Source of the DNA: Listeria ilorinensis
Lineage (GTDB): Bacteria > Bacillota > Bacilli > Lactobacillales > Listeriaceae
DNA length: 64,000 nucleotides
Assembly (NCBI RefSeq): GCF_913566895.1
Contig: NZ_CAJYCN010000001.1
Coordinates: forward strand, 186,001 to 250,000
Direction: 5' to 3'
Below are positions 34,591 to 43,211 of this stretch, in pieces. Under the pieces are notes generated by a model that was not told the origin of the DNA, did not search any database, and saw only the letters and a list, made by a program, of their open reading frames with translations. A program made the translations under genes and the position numbers. Every line of letters begins with the position of its first letter. Positions within the stretch are counted from its first letter, which is position 1.

Positions 34591-35897
34591 TTTGATTCAC
34601 TTCCCATTTTAATTCGATCGTTCGCCTTTAAGAATGGCAGGTATAAAAGTACACAGACCATGATCAAGAAGATCTGGAATACAGCGGCCCGCCAATCCCC
34701 GCCTGTCGCTAAGAAACCGGAAGCAACTACCGGCGTTGTCCATGGTACCATGACGACAACCGGTGAAATCAGATGGATCTTCGTCGCGATATACGCCAGC
34801 AACAAGCAAAGCGGCGTGGAAATAATAAATGGAATCATTAAGCTCAGATTATAAACGATCGGTAACCCAAAGACGACCGGTTCATTGATATTAAACAGCC
34901 CTGGAGCAGCTGAGAGCCCCGCAATCTCACGATAGTCCTTCCGTTTACTCCAAATGAAGATGGCAAGTAGAAGCGCGATTGTATTTCCGCCACCACCCAT
35001 AACACCAAACACATCACGGAAAGTTGTATTGATAATATGCGGAATCGCTTCGTTATTGGCAAACGCTGTCATATTATCCTGCATATTGGCAAGCAATACA
35101 GGATCCATGATCGGTCCCAAGATTCCGCTTCCAGCAATCCCGATCGAATAAAGCATTTGCGAGATCGTCATCAACACGATAAATCCAGGAACACTTGTAA
35201 CCAAATAGGTCAGTGGTTTTTGGAGAATCGTACTGATCAGCGAGTAAATATTGATACTTGTCAAAAGTGTCAATAAGAATGAAGCAAATGCGAAAATCAA
35301 AATCGTCAGCATCGTTGGAATCAGTACATTGAACGACTTAATAACAGCCGGCGGCACACTGTCACCCGAAACTTTGATTTTAAATTTATTACTCTTAGAA
35401 AATTTAATAAACAGTTCTGTCGAAAGTAGCGCCGTCACGATCCCAACGAACATTCCCGCCGAGCCAGTCAATGCAGTTGGAATAACACCGCTTACATCAA
35501 CAGCCTTTTCAGCCCCGACTGGCACAACACTTGTCACAGTCGGAATAAAAATAATAATCAGCGCAATCGTTTGAAGAGCCGGTGCAAATGGATTATCAAA
35601 CTGCCTGTTTTGCGCAAGGAAGTAGGATACCGAAGCACCAATCAAGATAGTGATGATCCCGAGTGTTCCGTTCACGATATTATTCCCGAGTCCCTGCCAG
35701 GTCGTCAGCGTCTCAGGACTAACGACATTCGACATAAATCCATCGGGTTTGATAATGACATTATTAATCAAAATCATGAACCCAGATAACATAATAAATG
35801 GCAAAATCGTTGCAAAGCCATCGCGCATGGATTTCAAATGAATCTGATTTCCCAACTTTTGCGAAAGCCAGCTTAATTTCTCAATAAATTTTTTCAT
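34587..35897 (-). CDS. PTS cellobiose-type EIIC permease
   Basis: A 436-aa membrane protein with about ten helices of the EIIC glucose-superfamily fold. The NINEPVVFGLPIVYN loop (about 345-359) carries the conserved substrate-binding Glu. It is the first gene of the operon EIIC-EIIB-GH3-EIIA-SUFU. GGAGG lies 7 nt before ATG. A TACACT -10 with TTAACT 16 bp upstream is visible. Cellobiose or another beta-glucoside is the likely substrate given the GH3 gene. Confidence 0.93.
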   Translation of the reverse strand: MKKFIEKLSWLSQKLGNQIHLKSMRDGFATILPFIMLSGFMILINNVIIKPDGFMSNVVSPETLTTWQGLGNNIVNGTLGIITILIGASVSYFLAQNRQFDNPFAPALQTIALIIIFIPTVTSVVPVGAEKAVDVSGVIPTALTGSAGMFVGIVTALLSTELFIKFSKSNKFKIKVSGDSVPPAVIKSFNVLIPTMLTILIFAFASFLLTLLTSINIYSLISTILQKPLTYLVTSVPGFIVLMTISQMLYSIGIAGSGILGPIMDPVLLANMQDNMTAFANNEAIPHIINTTFRDVFGVMGGGGNTIALLLAIFIWSKRKDYREIAGLSAAPGLFNINEPVVFGLPIVYNLSLMIPFIISTPLCLLLAYIATKIHLISPVVVMVPWTTPVVASGFLATGGDWRAAVFQIFLIMVCVLLYLPFLKANDRIKMGSESK

Positions 35898-36043
35898 TTC
35901 CTTCCCTCCTATTATTGTTACTTCAAGTGTAGCGTTTTCTTTTCAGGAGTTAAATGCAATCTTTTGCCGTTTCACTGACGGAATTGCGGAAATGAATTGA
36001 AAAAATGAAAGAGGCTAGATTTTCGTATCCAGCCTCAGTGTCT

Positions 36044-36217
36044 TTATTTCTTTAAAATAAATTCCAATAAAATGGCTAACAGTAAGAATACAATAATCAA
36101 ACATAGCCACGCACCCATTCCATAAATAAAATAGCCAAATATTCTGGTTATTATTTTAGTTACAATAAGTGCTATAACGAGAACTACTGTATAAAGTATT
36201 GCTCTAGTCAAATTCAT
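36044..36217 (-). CDS. 57-aa membrane protein at the end of the bacteriocin locus
   Basis: Found by hand. It begins MNLTRAILYTVVLVIALIVT and has a second helix WLCLIIVFLLLAILLEFIL before a KK end. Its ATG overlaps the ATPase stop codon (ATGA) and GGGAGA precedes it, so translation is coupled to the bacteriocin-associated ABC transporter. Downstream a hairpin (about 36010-36037, GAGGCT/AGCCTC) with a minus-side T run follows. It could be the immunity or accessory protein; no family recognised. Confidence 0.6.
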   Translation of the reverse strand: MNLTRAILYTVVLVIALIVTKIITRIFGYFIYGMGAWLCLIIVFLLLAILLEFILKK

Positions 36218-36864
36218 ATTGTCTTTCTCCCTAATTTTATGATTTCATAACTTTGATCAGCAATATCAGCAATTCGCTGATCATGCGTCACACAAATAAT
36301 TGTTTTACCATCGTTCTGTAATTGCTTCAATAATTGGATGATCTTTTCCGAATTGTCATCATCTAAATTCCCAGTTGGCTCATCCGCCAAGATTATCTGG
36401 CAAGGTTTCAAAATCGTCCTCGCAATTGCCACGCGCTGTTGTTCACCGCCACTCAAAGTATAAACTTTTTTCGTTAAAAAGCTTTTATCAAGCCCCACTT
36501 TATTCATCACATCTTCTAATGATTGTTCACTTCTATCTTGTCGATATTTTAAACTGATTTTCAGATTTTGCTTCACTGTATCTCCTGGAATTAGCGCATA
36601 GTCTTGGAAAATATAACCGAACATATATCGCTTGCATCGAAGGATTTCTTTTTTCGAAAGCTGACCCCTCCCGTTAACCAAAAGCTCTCCTTCATTAAAA
36701 TCCTCAAGTAATCCTAAAATATTTATCAAGGTACTTTTCCCGCTACCGCTTTCTCCCACAATGGTAATAAATTGCTGCTGCTTGATCTCAATATCAAAAT
36801 TTTTCAAGATCACTCTTTCACCATATGTCTTTGTCACTTTTTTCAGCTCTAGGATTGTTGTCAT
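36214..36864 (-). CDS. ABC transporter ATPase of the lactococcin-972-type locus
   Basis: A 216-aa ATPase with Walker A GESGSGKST (about 36-44), signature LSGGEQQRV, Walker B ILADEPTGNLD and H-loop VTHDQ, of the MacB/LolD type. It is 5 bp downstream of the membrane component. Lactococcin-972-like loci always carry such an ATPase and a 7-TM-type membrane protein thought to export the peptide or give immunity. Confidence 0.9.
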   Translation of the reverse strand: MTTILELKKVTKTYGERVILKNFDIEIKQQQFITIVGESGSGKSTLINILGLLEDFNEGELLVNGRGQLSKKEILRCKRYMFGYIFQDYALIPGDTVKQNLKISLKYRQDRSEQSLEDVMNKVGLDKSFLTKKVYTLSGGEQQRVAIARTILKPCQIILADEPTGNLDDDNSEKIIQLLKQLQNDGKTIICVTHDQRIADIADQSYEIIKLGRKTI

Positions 36865-36869
36865 TATTC

Positions 36870-38984
36870 TCAGCTCCCTTCACTTCCTAGCGCGCTTTTA
36901 ATATTCCGTCGCAAGATAAATTTAAGTAATAGATAAAGAATCAAAAACTCTACCATTATATCGATACATATCACTGCAAGCATAAAGAATGAATACGCAA
37001 AAAACAGTACGCTAGCACTTAAAATCACTACAGGCATGATTAGAATAAAGATTTCATTTCTAAAAATTGCCAAAAGCGGATAACCAAACAACCATTTCAA
37101 ATAGATTCTTTTTTGTTTGAGCTTGGCAAAGAAATAAAGAGACGTAAATAATAACAGTATATTCACACAAACAATACAACCACTGTTTATGATACATCTT
37201 CTCATACTTGCTTTAATCCAAGTGATCGTTTCACCTAATTCACTATATACAGCTGGCGTACCCAGAATATCAACCACTGTATTCGTCTCTTTGAATACAG
37301 GAAGCAGTGACTGATAAACAGCTCCACTGTCATCTCCTACAAAAAATAAAGAACTTGATGCGTAATGACTAAGAAAAACGGGTGCAATATTTTTCGTATA
37401 GACTACTGCAATAGGGTCTACAATTGCATTTGTTTCTGGGTCACCGCTTTTACTGTCAAAAGTGAAATATTGCTGGTTAGTTTTTGCATAGATAAGATTA
37501 ACGGACAACTCACTTTTTGCAGTCCCTGTTAACGATCGCCCTGCATCTTTTGCTAACTTATTCGCTATCTCTACTTTTTGGAAGTAAAAATTGTCTAAGA
37601 AGTTTTTCTCGATTTGCTTTTCCTGCCCCTTCAAGCTTTCTGGAACAATCACATTCACTATTTTATCATCATACTTTATCTGCTTTGTAACATCTTGATC
37701 ATTGGCATCAGCAATAGGATTAAAATCAAAATATGAAGGACTTACTGTGATACTCTTTTCGGTACTGATATCACTTGGATATTCACCATCTGGCAGCTTT
37801 TCAGGCCAAAAAGTAGAGGTATCCATAATGAAACCCTGTTTTTCCTTTTCCAAATAGTCGTATAGTTGCAGGAGATTATCAGCTTCTGTTAGTGCTGCTT
37901 CCGTATTATTCTGCACATAATCCAGATAACGCAGCTCTGTTTTGTAAATAGATTTTGTACGATCCCAAGATTGAAGCCGGATTTCAGCTTGCTTTAATTC
38001 CTGCCACCCCATCGCTGTATGATACAAGAAAAATAGCAATAAAGAAAACGCAAAAATTTTCCCCACTACGCTTACTGCAATTAAAACTTTCTCAAAATGT
38101 ATTTTCTTTCTGCCTGACTGTATAAGCAAGCATCCAAATAATAGATTACTTAAAATCACCAAACAAATAAAAACAAGGCTCCACACACTCACTTGTACTA
38201 TATTATGTTCAGCGGGATACTCATTTAAGCCATTAATTCCTACTGTAATCGCCATCAATAATAAATAGCCTGCAAACAATTGTATAGCATTAAACTTAAT
38301 CGGTTTGACAATACTTAATAAAGGGGAATAGCCCCATAAATCATATAACCGATATTCTTTTATCCGTAAATTCAAGTAAAAAATTTGGATCATTAAAACC
38401 AGCAGTCCCAAAGTTAATAAACCTATCAATATCGGATCCTGCCAAGAATAATTTGCACTGTTCTTATTAACTTCTAATTTCACTTGTCCATATTTCCCAG
38501 CTTCTGTTTCCAATTGATTCAATATGCTTGTTTGCTCCGTACTAATATAATATATATCGCCTATTCCTGTATTTTTAGCCTGATCAAAATTATAAAACCG
38601 AATGTCTAGTTGGTGAGAGGGTAAGAATATATATCCTTCAGTACCTTTCTCACTTTTATGGTTACTGAAATATTGATTTCCTTTTAAATTCGTACGTTGA
38701 GTGAAGGTGAGGTCTGGTTCTTTATATAAATTGGTATTATAAGTAAATACCTTATCTCCCTCCAAAAAAGTATATTGGCTTATATCTATTTGATGTTCTT
38801 TAGAGAAGTCATAGAGAAACTGCATAAATTCTGTATCCGTTACATCAGCATCTAGATTTTCTACATAAATCGTTGGTTTCTCATATAAATAGTGATTTAC
38901 TTTTTTTTGATCAATTTGAATATTTAGCAGAACCGCCATTAGACAAAAAATAATGATGGTCAAAGCTGTCAACAACTTTTTCAT
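36870..38984 (-). CDS. bacteriocin-associated integral membrane protein
   Basis: A 704-aa protein. It has one N-terminal helix (6-25), a large outside domain (about 30-185), a helix cluster (about 188-330), a second extracellular domain (about 340-590) and a C-terminal helix group. This is the layout of the bact_immun_7tm / DUF1430 family that accompanies lactococcin-972-type peptides; the outline also resembles FtsX/MacB permeases. With the ATPase it should form the exporter or immunity pump. Confidence 0.82.
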   Translation of the reverse strand: MKKLLTALTIIIFCLMAVLLNIQIDQKKVNHYLYEKPTIYVENLDADVTDTEFMQFLYDFSKEHQIDISQYTFLEGDKVFTYNTNLYKEPDLTFTQRTNLKGNQYFSNHKSEKGTEGYIFLPSHQLDIRFYNFDQAKNTGIGDIYYISTEQTSILNQLETEAGKYGQVKLEVNKNSANYSWQDPILIGLLTLGLLVLMIQIFYLNLRIKEYRLYDLWGYSPLLSIVKPIKFNAIQLFAGYLLLMAITVGINGLNEYPAEHNIVQVSVWSLVFICLVILSNLLFGCLLIQSGRKKIHFEKVLIAVSVVGKIFAFSLLLFFLYHTAMGWQELKQAEIRLQSWDRTKSIYKTELRYLDYVQNNTEAALTEADNLLQLYDYLEKEKQGFIMDTSTFWPEKLPDGEYPSDISTEKSITVSPSYFDFNPIADANDQDVTKQIKYDDKIVNVIVPESLKGQEKQIEKNFLDNFYFQKVEIANKLAKDAGRSLTGTAKSELSVNLIYAKTNQQYFTFDSKSGDPETNAIVDPIAVVYTKNIAPVFLSHYASSSLFFVGDDSGAVYQSLLPVFKETNTVVDILGTPAVYSELGETITWIKASMRRCIINSGCIVCVNILLLFTSLYFFAKLKQKRIYLKWLFGYPLLAIFRNEIFILIMPVVILSASVLFFAYSFFMLAVICIDIMVEFLILYLLLKFILRRNIKSALGSEGS

Positions 38985-39013
38985 AGATTTCCTTCCTACT
39001 ACGATGTGATTTA

Positions 39014-39035
39014 GGGGAAATCAAATGATTTCCCC
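39014..39035 (-). other. short hairpin between bacteriocin and transporter genes
   Basis: GGGGAAATCA and TGATTTCCCC form a 10-bp near-continuous palindrome without a U-tract. It is placed to stabilise the upstream bacteriocin mRNA and reduce read-through into the transporter genes. Confidence 0.5.
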
Positions 39036-39041
39036 TTACTT

Positions 39042-39395
39042 TTATTTAGTATTCCAGTAGGCTTTATTGCCAGATAAACTGGCTTTACAGCTAGCTTTTG
39101 CCCATTTCCCTTTTGCTACCCATCCGCTAGACACACTACGCCCAGTACTATTTTTTACAGTCGTACTATGTTGCCTCGTTGAATGATAATATTCCGAATA
39201 ATTCATATCTCCCGTCATCCAATGTTTCCAAGTGCCTCCACCAACTTTTTGCGTTGCTTTCAAAAGATTTTTTGCAGGTTTGTCAAGGCTTACTTCGCCA
39301 CTAGAAGGTTGAGAATCTGCATATACCTCATTGGAAACTCCTACTACTAAACCCAAAGTAACAACAGCAACAGCAATTTTCGAATACACTTTCAT
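39042..39395 (-). CDS. lactococcin-972-family bacteriocin precursor
   Basis: A 117-aa secreted peptide. The signal peptide is residues 1-26 (MKVYSKIAVAVVTLGLVVGV core, cleavage after VYA). The mature part of about 91 residues has the family pattern: GGGTWKHW, then YSEYYHSTRQHSTTVKN, then SGWVAKGKWAKAS and a terminal AYWNTK. Lactococcin 972 binds lipid II and blocks septum formation in sensitive lactococci; activity here is inferred from similarity. GGAGG lies 7 nt before this ATG, and an in-frame upstream ATG has no SD. Two transporter genes follow in the same direction. Confidence 0.88.
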   Translation of the reverse strand: MKVYSKIAVAVVTLGLVVGVSNEVYADSQPSSGEVSLDKPAKNLLKATQKVGGGTWKHWMTGDMNYSEYYHSTRQHSTTVKNSTGRSVSSGWVAKGKWAKASCKASLSGNKAYWNTK

Positions 39396-39429
39396 TTTAT
39401 CCCCTCCAAATTCTTTGTTGTACAAAAGT

Positions 39430-39459
39430 ATTCTATCATACTGTCTAAAATACATGCAA
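39430..39459 (-). promoter_or_regulatory. candidate bacteriocin promoter
   Basis: Minus strand TTGCAT (39454-39459), 18-bp spacer, TAGAAT (39430-39435), about 35 bp upstream of the bacteriocin start codon. Confidence 0.5.
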
Positions 39460-39562
39460 TAATTTTTTGAATTTTACCATATTAAATACTAATCAATATT
39501 TATCTTCTTTTCAAAAGTAAAACTTTTTTAATATCTTTACTATGCTAAAGTTATTGTGCATC

Positions 39563-39606
39563 AAAAAAGGAGCTACCCTACGCTCGGGTCTAGCTCCTGT
39601 TTTTTC
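39563..39606 (-). terminator. terminator of the PRD regulator gene
   Basis: Stem AGGAGCTA/TAGCTCCT with T7 on the minus strand, just after the regulator's stop codon. Confidence 0.9.
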
Positions 39607-39611
39607 TATAT

Positions 39612-41534
39612 TCACTTTTGTAACGACTTCACTACCTCCAAAAATCCTTGAAAATCTGTCACATCTCGCAATAACCGCATGATTTTCGGCTGTTCAGCAA
39701 TATCACTGATTAATTCATAAACGGCTGTAAGCTGTGTCTGCTCCTTATTTCTGACAGCTAACATAAAAATTAATCGCGCTTCTTCTTCGTCATTCCATAG
39801 GATGCCTTCTTTAGCTACACACACCGCTATCGCCGTCTTTTTCACATCGGCTTTGATGGGATGCGGCACAGCAAACCCATTTCCCAAGTAGGTCGGGACG
39901 ATCAACTCACGTTCCCATACTGATGCCGAATAATCCTCCCCACAAATGCCTTCTTTCTCCAAAAGCTCCACCATGCGGGCAATGATCGTCTGTTTATTCC
40001 AGTCCGGTTCGGCAATCTGAAACAGTTTTTCCGAAAAGACTTCTTCCGGCTGAAACGGTAATCGTCCTGCTCCTTTCGTCATCATTTCCTCGATATTTCG
40101 AACATCCGCCTGAGATAAAAACGGCGAAACTTGCACATATTCATGTACTCGATCTGGAAGTGGCACTGTTGCAATTACAAAATCACACGTGATCTGGTGA
40201 CGCGCATATTCTTGAAGCGATTGAACAGCAACGATGTCCAACTGCTCCGAGAATGTTCTCCGTAATTTTGTCTGGAGAAGTTGCGCCGTCCCCAGTCCTG
40301 ATGCACAAACCACAATGACTCGCTTCTTTCCTCCCGGCACCAGACCGTCGAGCGCATACAACAAATGGATCGCAATATAGCCCGCCTCCGCCTCACTGAC
40401 CGACACGCCAAGTTCAGATTCCAAGACATTCTTGGAGGCAATGCCCAGTTCAAATGCCAATGGATAATTTTGTTTCAAATCTGGCAAGTAAGGATTATCA
40501 ATATTCATGTTAAATTTGATCCGATTGACAGCTGGCTTCAGATGCAGCGCCAAATTATTGAGCAGCCGACTATCTCCCGTAAGATCAATGGCAAATTGTT
40601 CCCGCAAATGTTCCAGCATTTTATTGACCAAAATCAGCTCGCGATAATCGTCATAATCTTTGGCGATGTGTTTTGCGCTCAAATGAAGCAGAATATACGA
40701 CAGCTCACTTTCTGGAAAATGAATATTCTCTTCCTGCTCAATCAGCCGTAAAATATTCTGTGCCGCCCGTAGCTCCTGCATGTTGAATTCAATATTATCC
40801 AGATCGCCCATTGCAATATAGCAGTTTTCCTGCACACGGCTTACTGCAATAGCAATATGAATAATCAAATTTTTAACTGCAATATCCGTCATTTGAATTT
40901 TATACTTCTGAATGCTGTCCGTCACAGCCTGCTCAATCTTATGCAAATCAATTTGCGAAAAAAAGGCCTGCTCACTTTCACTGATTAAAACATCGGCAGT
41001 TTCAGTCAGCAAATATTTCGAGAAACAAAATCGAATATTCAGCTCTTCTCCAGAAATGCGAATACCGTATCCCGGCCGCTTCTCTAATACCAACTTGAAT
41101 TCAGCTAATTTCTTCTTCACATCGATCATTTCAGTATTGATCGTCGACTTGCTTACATAGAGTTCATCTGCAATTTCATCGATTTTGAGATAGTCATTCC
41201 GCAACAAAAGAAGCCGAATGATATAATCGACCCGCTTTTCAGCCAGCATTGGCACAATCGTTAAGTTGGCATTTGCCCCTTGATCCCCCAGTATAGCCTC
41301 ACGGATAGCTACTTCATTTTCCACCGCAAGCAAGTAACCCACACCACGAACTGACTCAATATTATTACCATCCTGTGCTAAAACTTCATTGATCAAGCGA
41401 ATATCGCTTCGGATCGTGCGTGCACTGACACCCAGACAGTCTGCCAGCTCATCACCGCTCATGAAATCCATCTTCATATAAAGCTGCTGTACCAGTGCCC
41501 GCCATCTCGGCAACTGTAACTTTTGCATACCCAT
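39612..41534 (-). CDS. PRD-containing transcriptional activator with EIIB and EIIA domains (LicR/MtlR-type)
   Basis: About 640 aa. Domains in order: HTH_11 (15-70), a second HTH (about 95-150), PRD1 (about 175-280), PRD2 (about 285-395), an EIIB-like domain with VVCASGLGTAQLL (Cys near 408), and a fructose/mannitol-type EIIA-like domain with GFAVPHPIK (His near 564). Phosphorylation of these by the PTS sets activity according to sugar. It should control the EIIC-EIIB-GH3-EIIA operon, from which it is now separated by the bacteriocin locus. GGAG is 10 nt before this ATG. Confidence 0.88.
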   Translation of the reverse strand: MGMQKLQLPRWRALVQQLYMKMDFMSGDELADCLGVSARTIRSDIRLINEVLAQDGNNIESVRGVGYLLAVENEVAIREAILGDQGANANLTIVPMLAEKRVDYIIRLLLLRNDYLKIDEIADELYVSKSTINTEMIDVKKKLAEFKLVLEKRPGYGIRISGEELNIRFCFSKYLLTETADVLISESEQAFFSQIDLHKIEQAVTDSIQKYKIQMTDIAVKNLIIHIAIAVSRVQENCYIAMGDLDNIEFNMQELRAAQNILRLIEQEENIHFPESELSYILLHLSAKHIAKDYDDYRELILVNKMLEHLREQFAIDLTGDSRLLNNLALHLKPAVNRIKFNMNIDNPYLPDLKQNYPLAFELGIASKNVLESELGVSVSEAEAGYIAIHLLYALDGLVPGGKKRVIVVCASGLGTAQLLQTKLRRTFSEQLDIVAVQSLQEYARHQITCDFVIATVPLPDRVHEYVQVSPFLSQADVRNIEEMMTKGAGRLPFQPEEVFSEKLFQIAEPDWNKQTIIARMVELLEKEGICGEDYSASVWERELIVPTYLGNGFAVPHPIKADVKKTAIAVCVAKEGILWNDEEEARLIFMLAVRNKEQTQLTAVYELISDIAEQPKIMRLLRDVTDFQGFLEVVKSLQK

Positions 41535-41760
41535 TCCGCACGATCTCCTCTCTATTCTCAAATTTATTGTAGCATTTCCAGAATTACTTGAATAGGCTTT
41601 CTGAAAAGTAAAAAGAAGTGATTCTAGAACAGGAGCGGAACCAGAAGGAACTTGTTCATTTATCCTATTATCCGAAGAGCATCAAATACTATTGTTTCTA
41701 TCATAATTAAAGACCCAATAATTGTATTGAGTCTTTAAGATCTTGAGCATAAGACGACGT

Positions 41761-42417
41761 TCAGTTTTCTCCATCATGATCTATGAGAATAAACGGCGCT
41801 CGAGAGTTCACTATAAATCCTCTCTCTGTCAACACTTTTAAACAGTGCGATATACGCGATTGAGAAGTTCTGCAAAAACTAGCTAATACTTTTTGATTGA
41901 TTTCCATAGGAAGTTGAACTTGCTCTTCTGCATTTATACTACCGATGAATCCACTTAAATACAGCAGTGTTTTCTTCACACGTTCAATAGGATCTAGCAA
42001 GATAAAATCAAAAAATTGATAATGTCTTTGCAAAATATCAGTAAAATTTTCGAGCAGCAGCGAATACAGCTCGGGCTTCTTATTTAAAGCATTTAGCAAA
42101 AATTCCGTATTGATCTCTATCATAGATGCTTCACTACTTAAAACCTTAATCGTATGGTTTTTTCTTTTAAAACTTGAAAATGCGTCAAGACCAAAAAAAT
42201 CATTTTCAAATATAAAAGTAGATAGATAGGGACTGCTTTCCATTTGAACTTCTACCCCTAAAAAACCAGACTCTACCCAATAAAGGTTATTGGCTTTCTC
42301 AAATTCAGTAAGTACATAGCTTTCTTTTTTCAAGTTCAATCTTCGTAAATTTTTATCCGCTAATGCCACAGATTGCAGATAACTCACTAATACCTTGTTA
42401 TTTTTATAATACTCCAT
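41761..42417 (-). CDS. Crp/Fnr-family transcriptional regulator
   Basis: A 218-aa regulator. The N-terminal cyclic-nucleotide-like beta-barrel (about 10-115) lacks the phosphate-binding RxA arginine-rich loop of cAMP binders. The C-terminal winged helix (about 145-215) has QKVLASFCRTSQSRISHCLKVL as recognition region. This resembles the PrfA/Crp-like group of Listeria rather than true CRP; whether it is a virulence-type regulator cannot be told. It lies alone, and a weak hairpin at 41706-41738 is probably its terminator. The target may be the ABC operon upstream of it. Confidence 0.82.
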   Translation of the reverse strand: MEYYKNNKVLVSYLQSVALADKNLRRLNLKKESYVLTEFEKANNLYWVESGFLGVEVQMESSPYLSTFIFENDFFGLDAFSSFKRKNHTIKVLSSEASMIEINTEFLLNALNKKPELYSLLLENFTDILQRHYQFFDFILLDPIERVKKTLLYLSGFIGSINAEEQVQLPMEINQKVLASFCRTSQSRISHCLKVLTERGFIVNSRAPFILIDHDGEN

Positions 42418-42611
42418 AAGAACCTCTTTTCGCTTTACTCATCATTTAATATTTAACTCACAATTATTCCTACTCTTCTTTAGCAAAAAGTGAATACTAT
42501 ATGATTGAAGCAATTAGGCACATACTCATTATAGCACTTTTTTGTTAGGGTATTGATTATGAAGCCGATCATAATTCATCTGTAATCTGGAGTTCTCACC
42601 TTTCTGGTAGG

Positions 42612-42661
42612 AGCGTAAAAAGCGTAATAGATGGAATCAATTTCCTTCTACTACGCTTTTT
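42612..42661 (-). terminator. terminator of the second GntR/ABC operon
   Basis: Stem AAAAAGCGTA/TACGCTTTTT with a 25-nt loop, after the last gene of the operon. Confidence 0.8.
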
Positions 42662-42687
42662 AAACTTAGCCATCACTTTTTTGATCG

Positions 42688-43191
42688 TTATTCTGACAAA
42701 ATAGCGTTTGACAAATCATCTACAAAATCTTGTTTATTCGTACTTTTAGATGCTTCTGAAATAGCATCAACATCTTTTGGTTGCTTATCCCAACGACCAG
42801 AATCAGCCGTAACTGCAATATGGATGCTTTTATCTTTATTATCATTCATAAAAGTCGTTACATTTTCGGGAATATCATCGGATTCAACAGTTGTAAATAA
42901 AACGATTTTATCATAATCATCAACATTCACTTTATCCAGCTTAGTTGTATCGGTAATGGAAATATGGACATTTTCACTAGCCATGTCTTTCTTTATCTGG
43001 CTGATAACACTATCTTTAAAATCACTTCCCTGCGTTGCGAGTAATACATGATTTCCAGTTGCAGATTCATTGATCTCTTCATTTTCAACAACATCCATTG
43101 ATTTTAAATAGCGATAGGAAAACATCCCTCCTGCAAAGATAATTAGGGCGATCCCTATAATAATTAAACTCATTTTTAGTACTTTTTTCAT
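42688..43191 (-). CDS. membrane-anchored flavodoxin-like protein of unknown function
   Basis: About 167 aa. An N-terminal helix (LIIIGIALIIFAGGMFSYRY) anchors an outward domain of about 125 residues. That domain alternates strands and helices (HVLLATQGSD; DKIVLFTT; HIAVTADSG), which looks like a flavodoxin fold, but without a clear FMN loop. GAGG lies 9 nt before the ATG used; an earlier ATG has a weaker SD. It ends the operon with the MacB-like transporter 20 bp upstream, so it probably works with it. Confidence 0.6.
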   Translation of the reverse strand: MKKVLKMSLIIIGIALIIFAGGMFSYRYLKSMDVVENEEINESATGNHVLLATQGSDFKDSVISQIKKDMASENVHISITDTTKLDKVNVDDYDKIVLFTTVESDDIPENVTTFMNDNKDKSIHIAVTADSGRWDKQPKDVDAISEASKSTNKQDFVDDLSNAILSE

Positions 43192-43211
43192 TTTTAAATT
43201 CCTCATTTCTT

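Noticed and set aside
35898-36000. Possible CcpA (cre) site upstream of the PTS EIIC gene
   Set aside because: The best alignment has three mismatches at conserved positions.
41706-41738. Hairpin after the Crp/Fnr gene as a strong terminator
   Set aside because: Stem is interrupted and the U-tract is weak, so it is mentioned only as a possible terminator in the gene entry.
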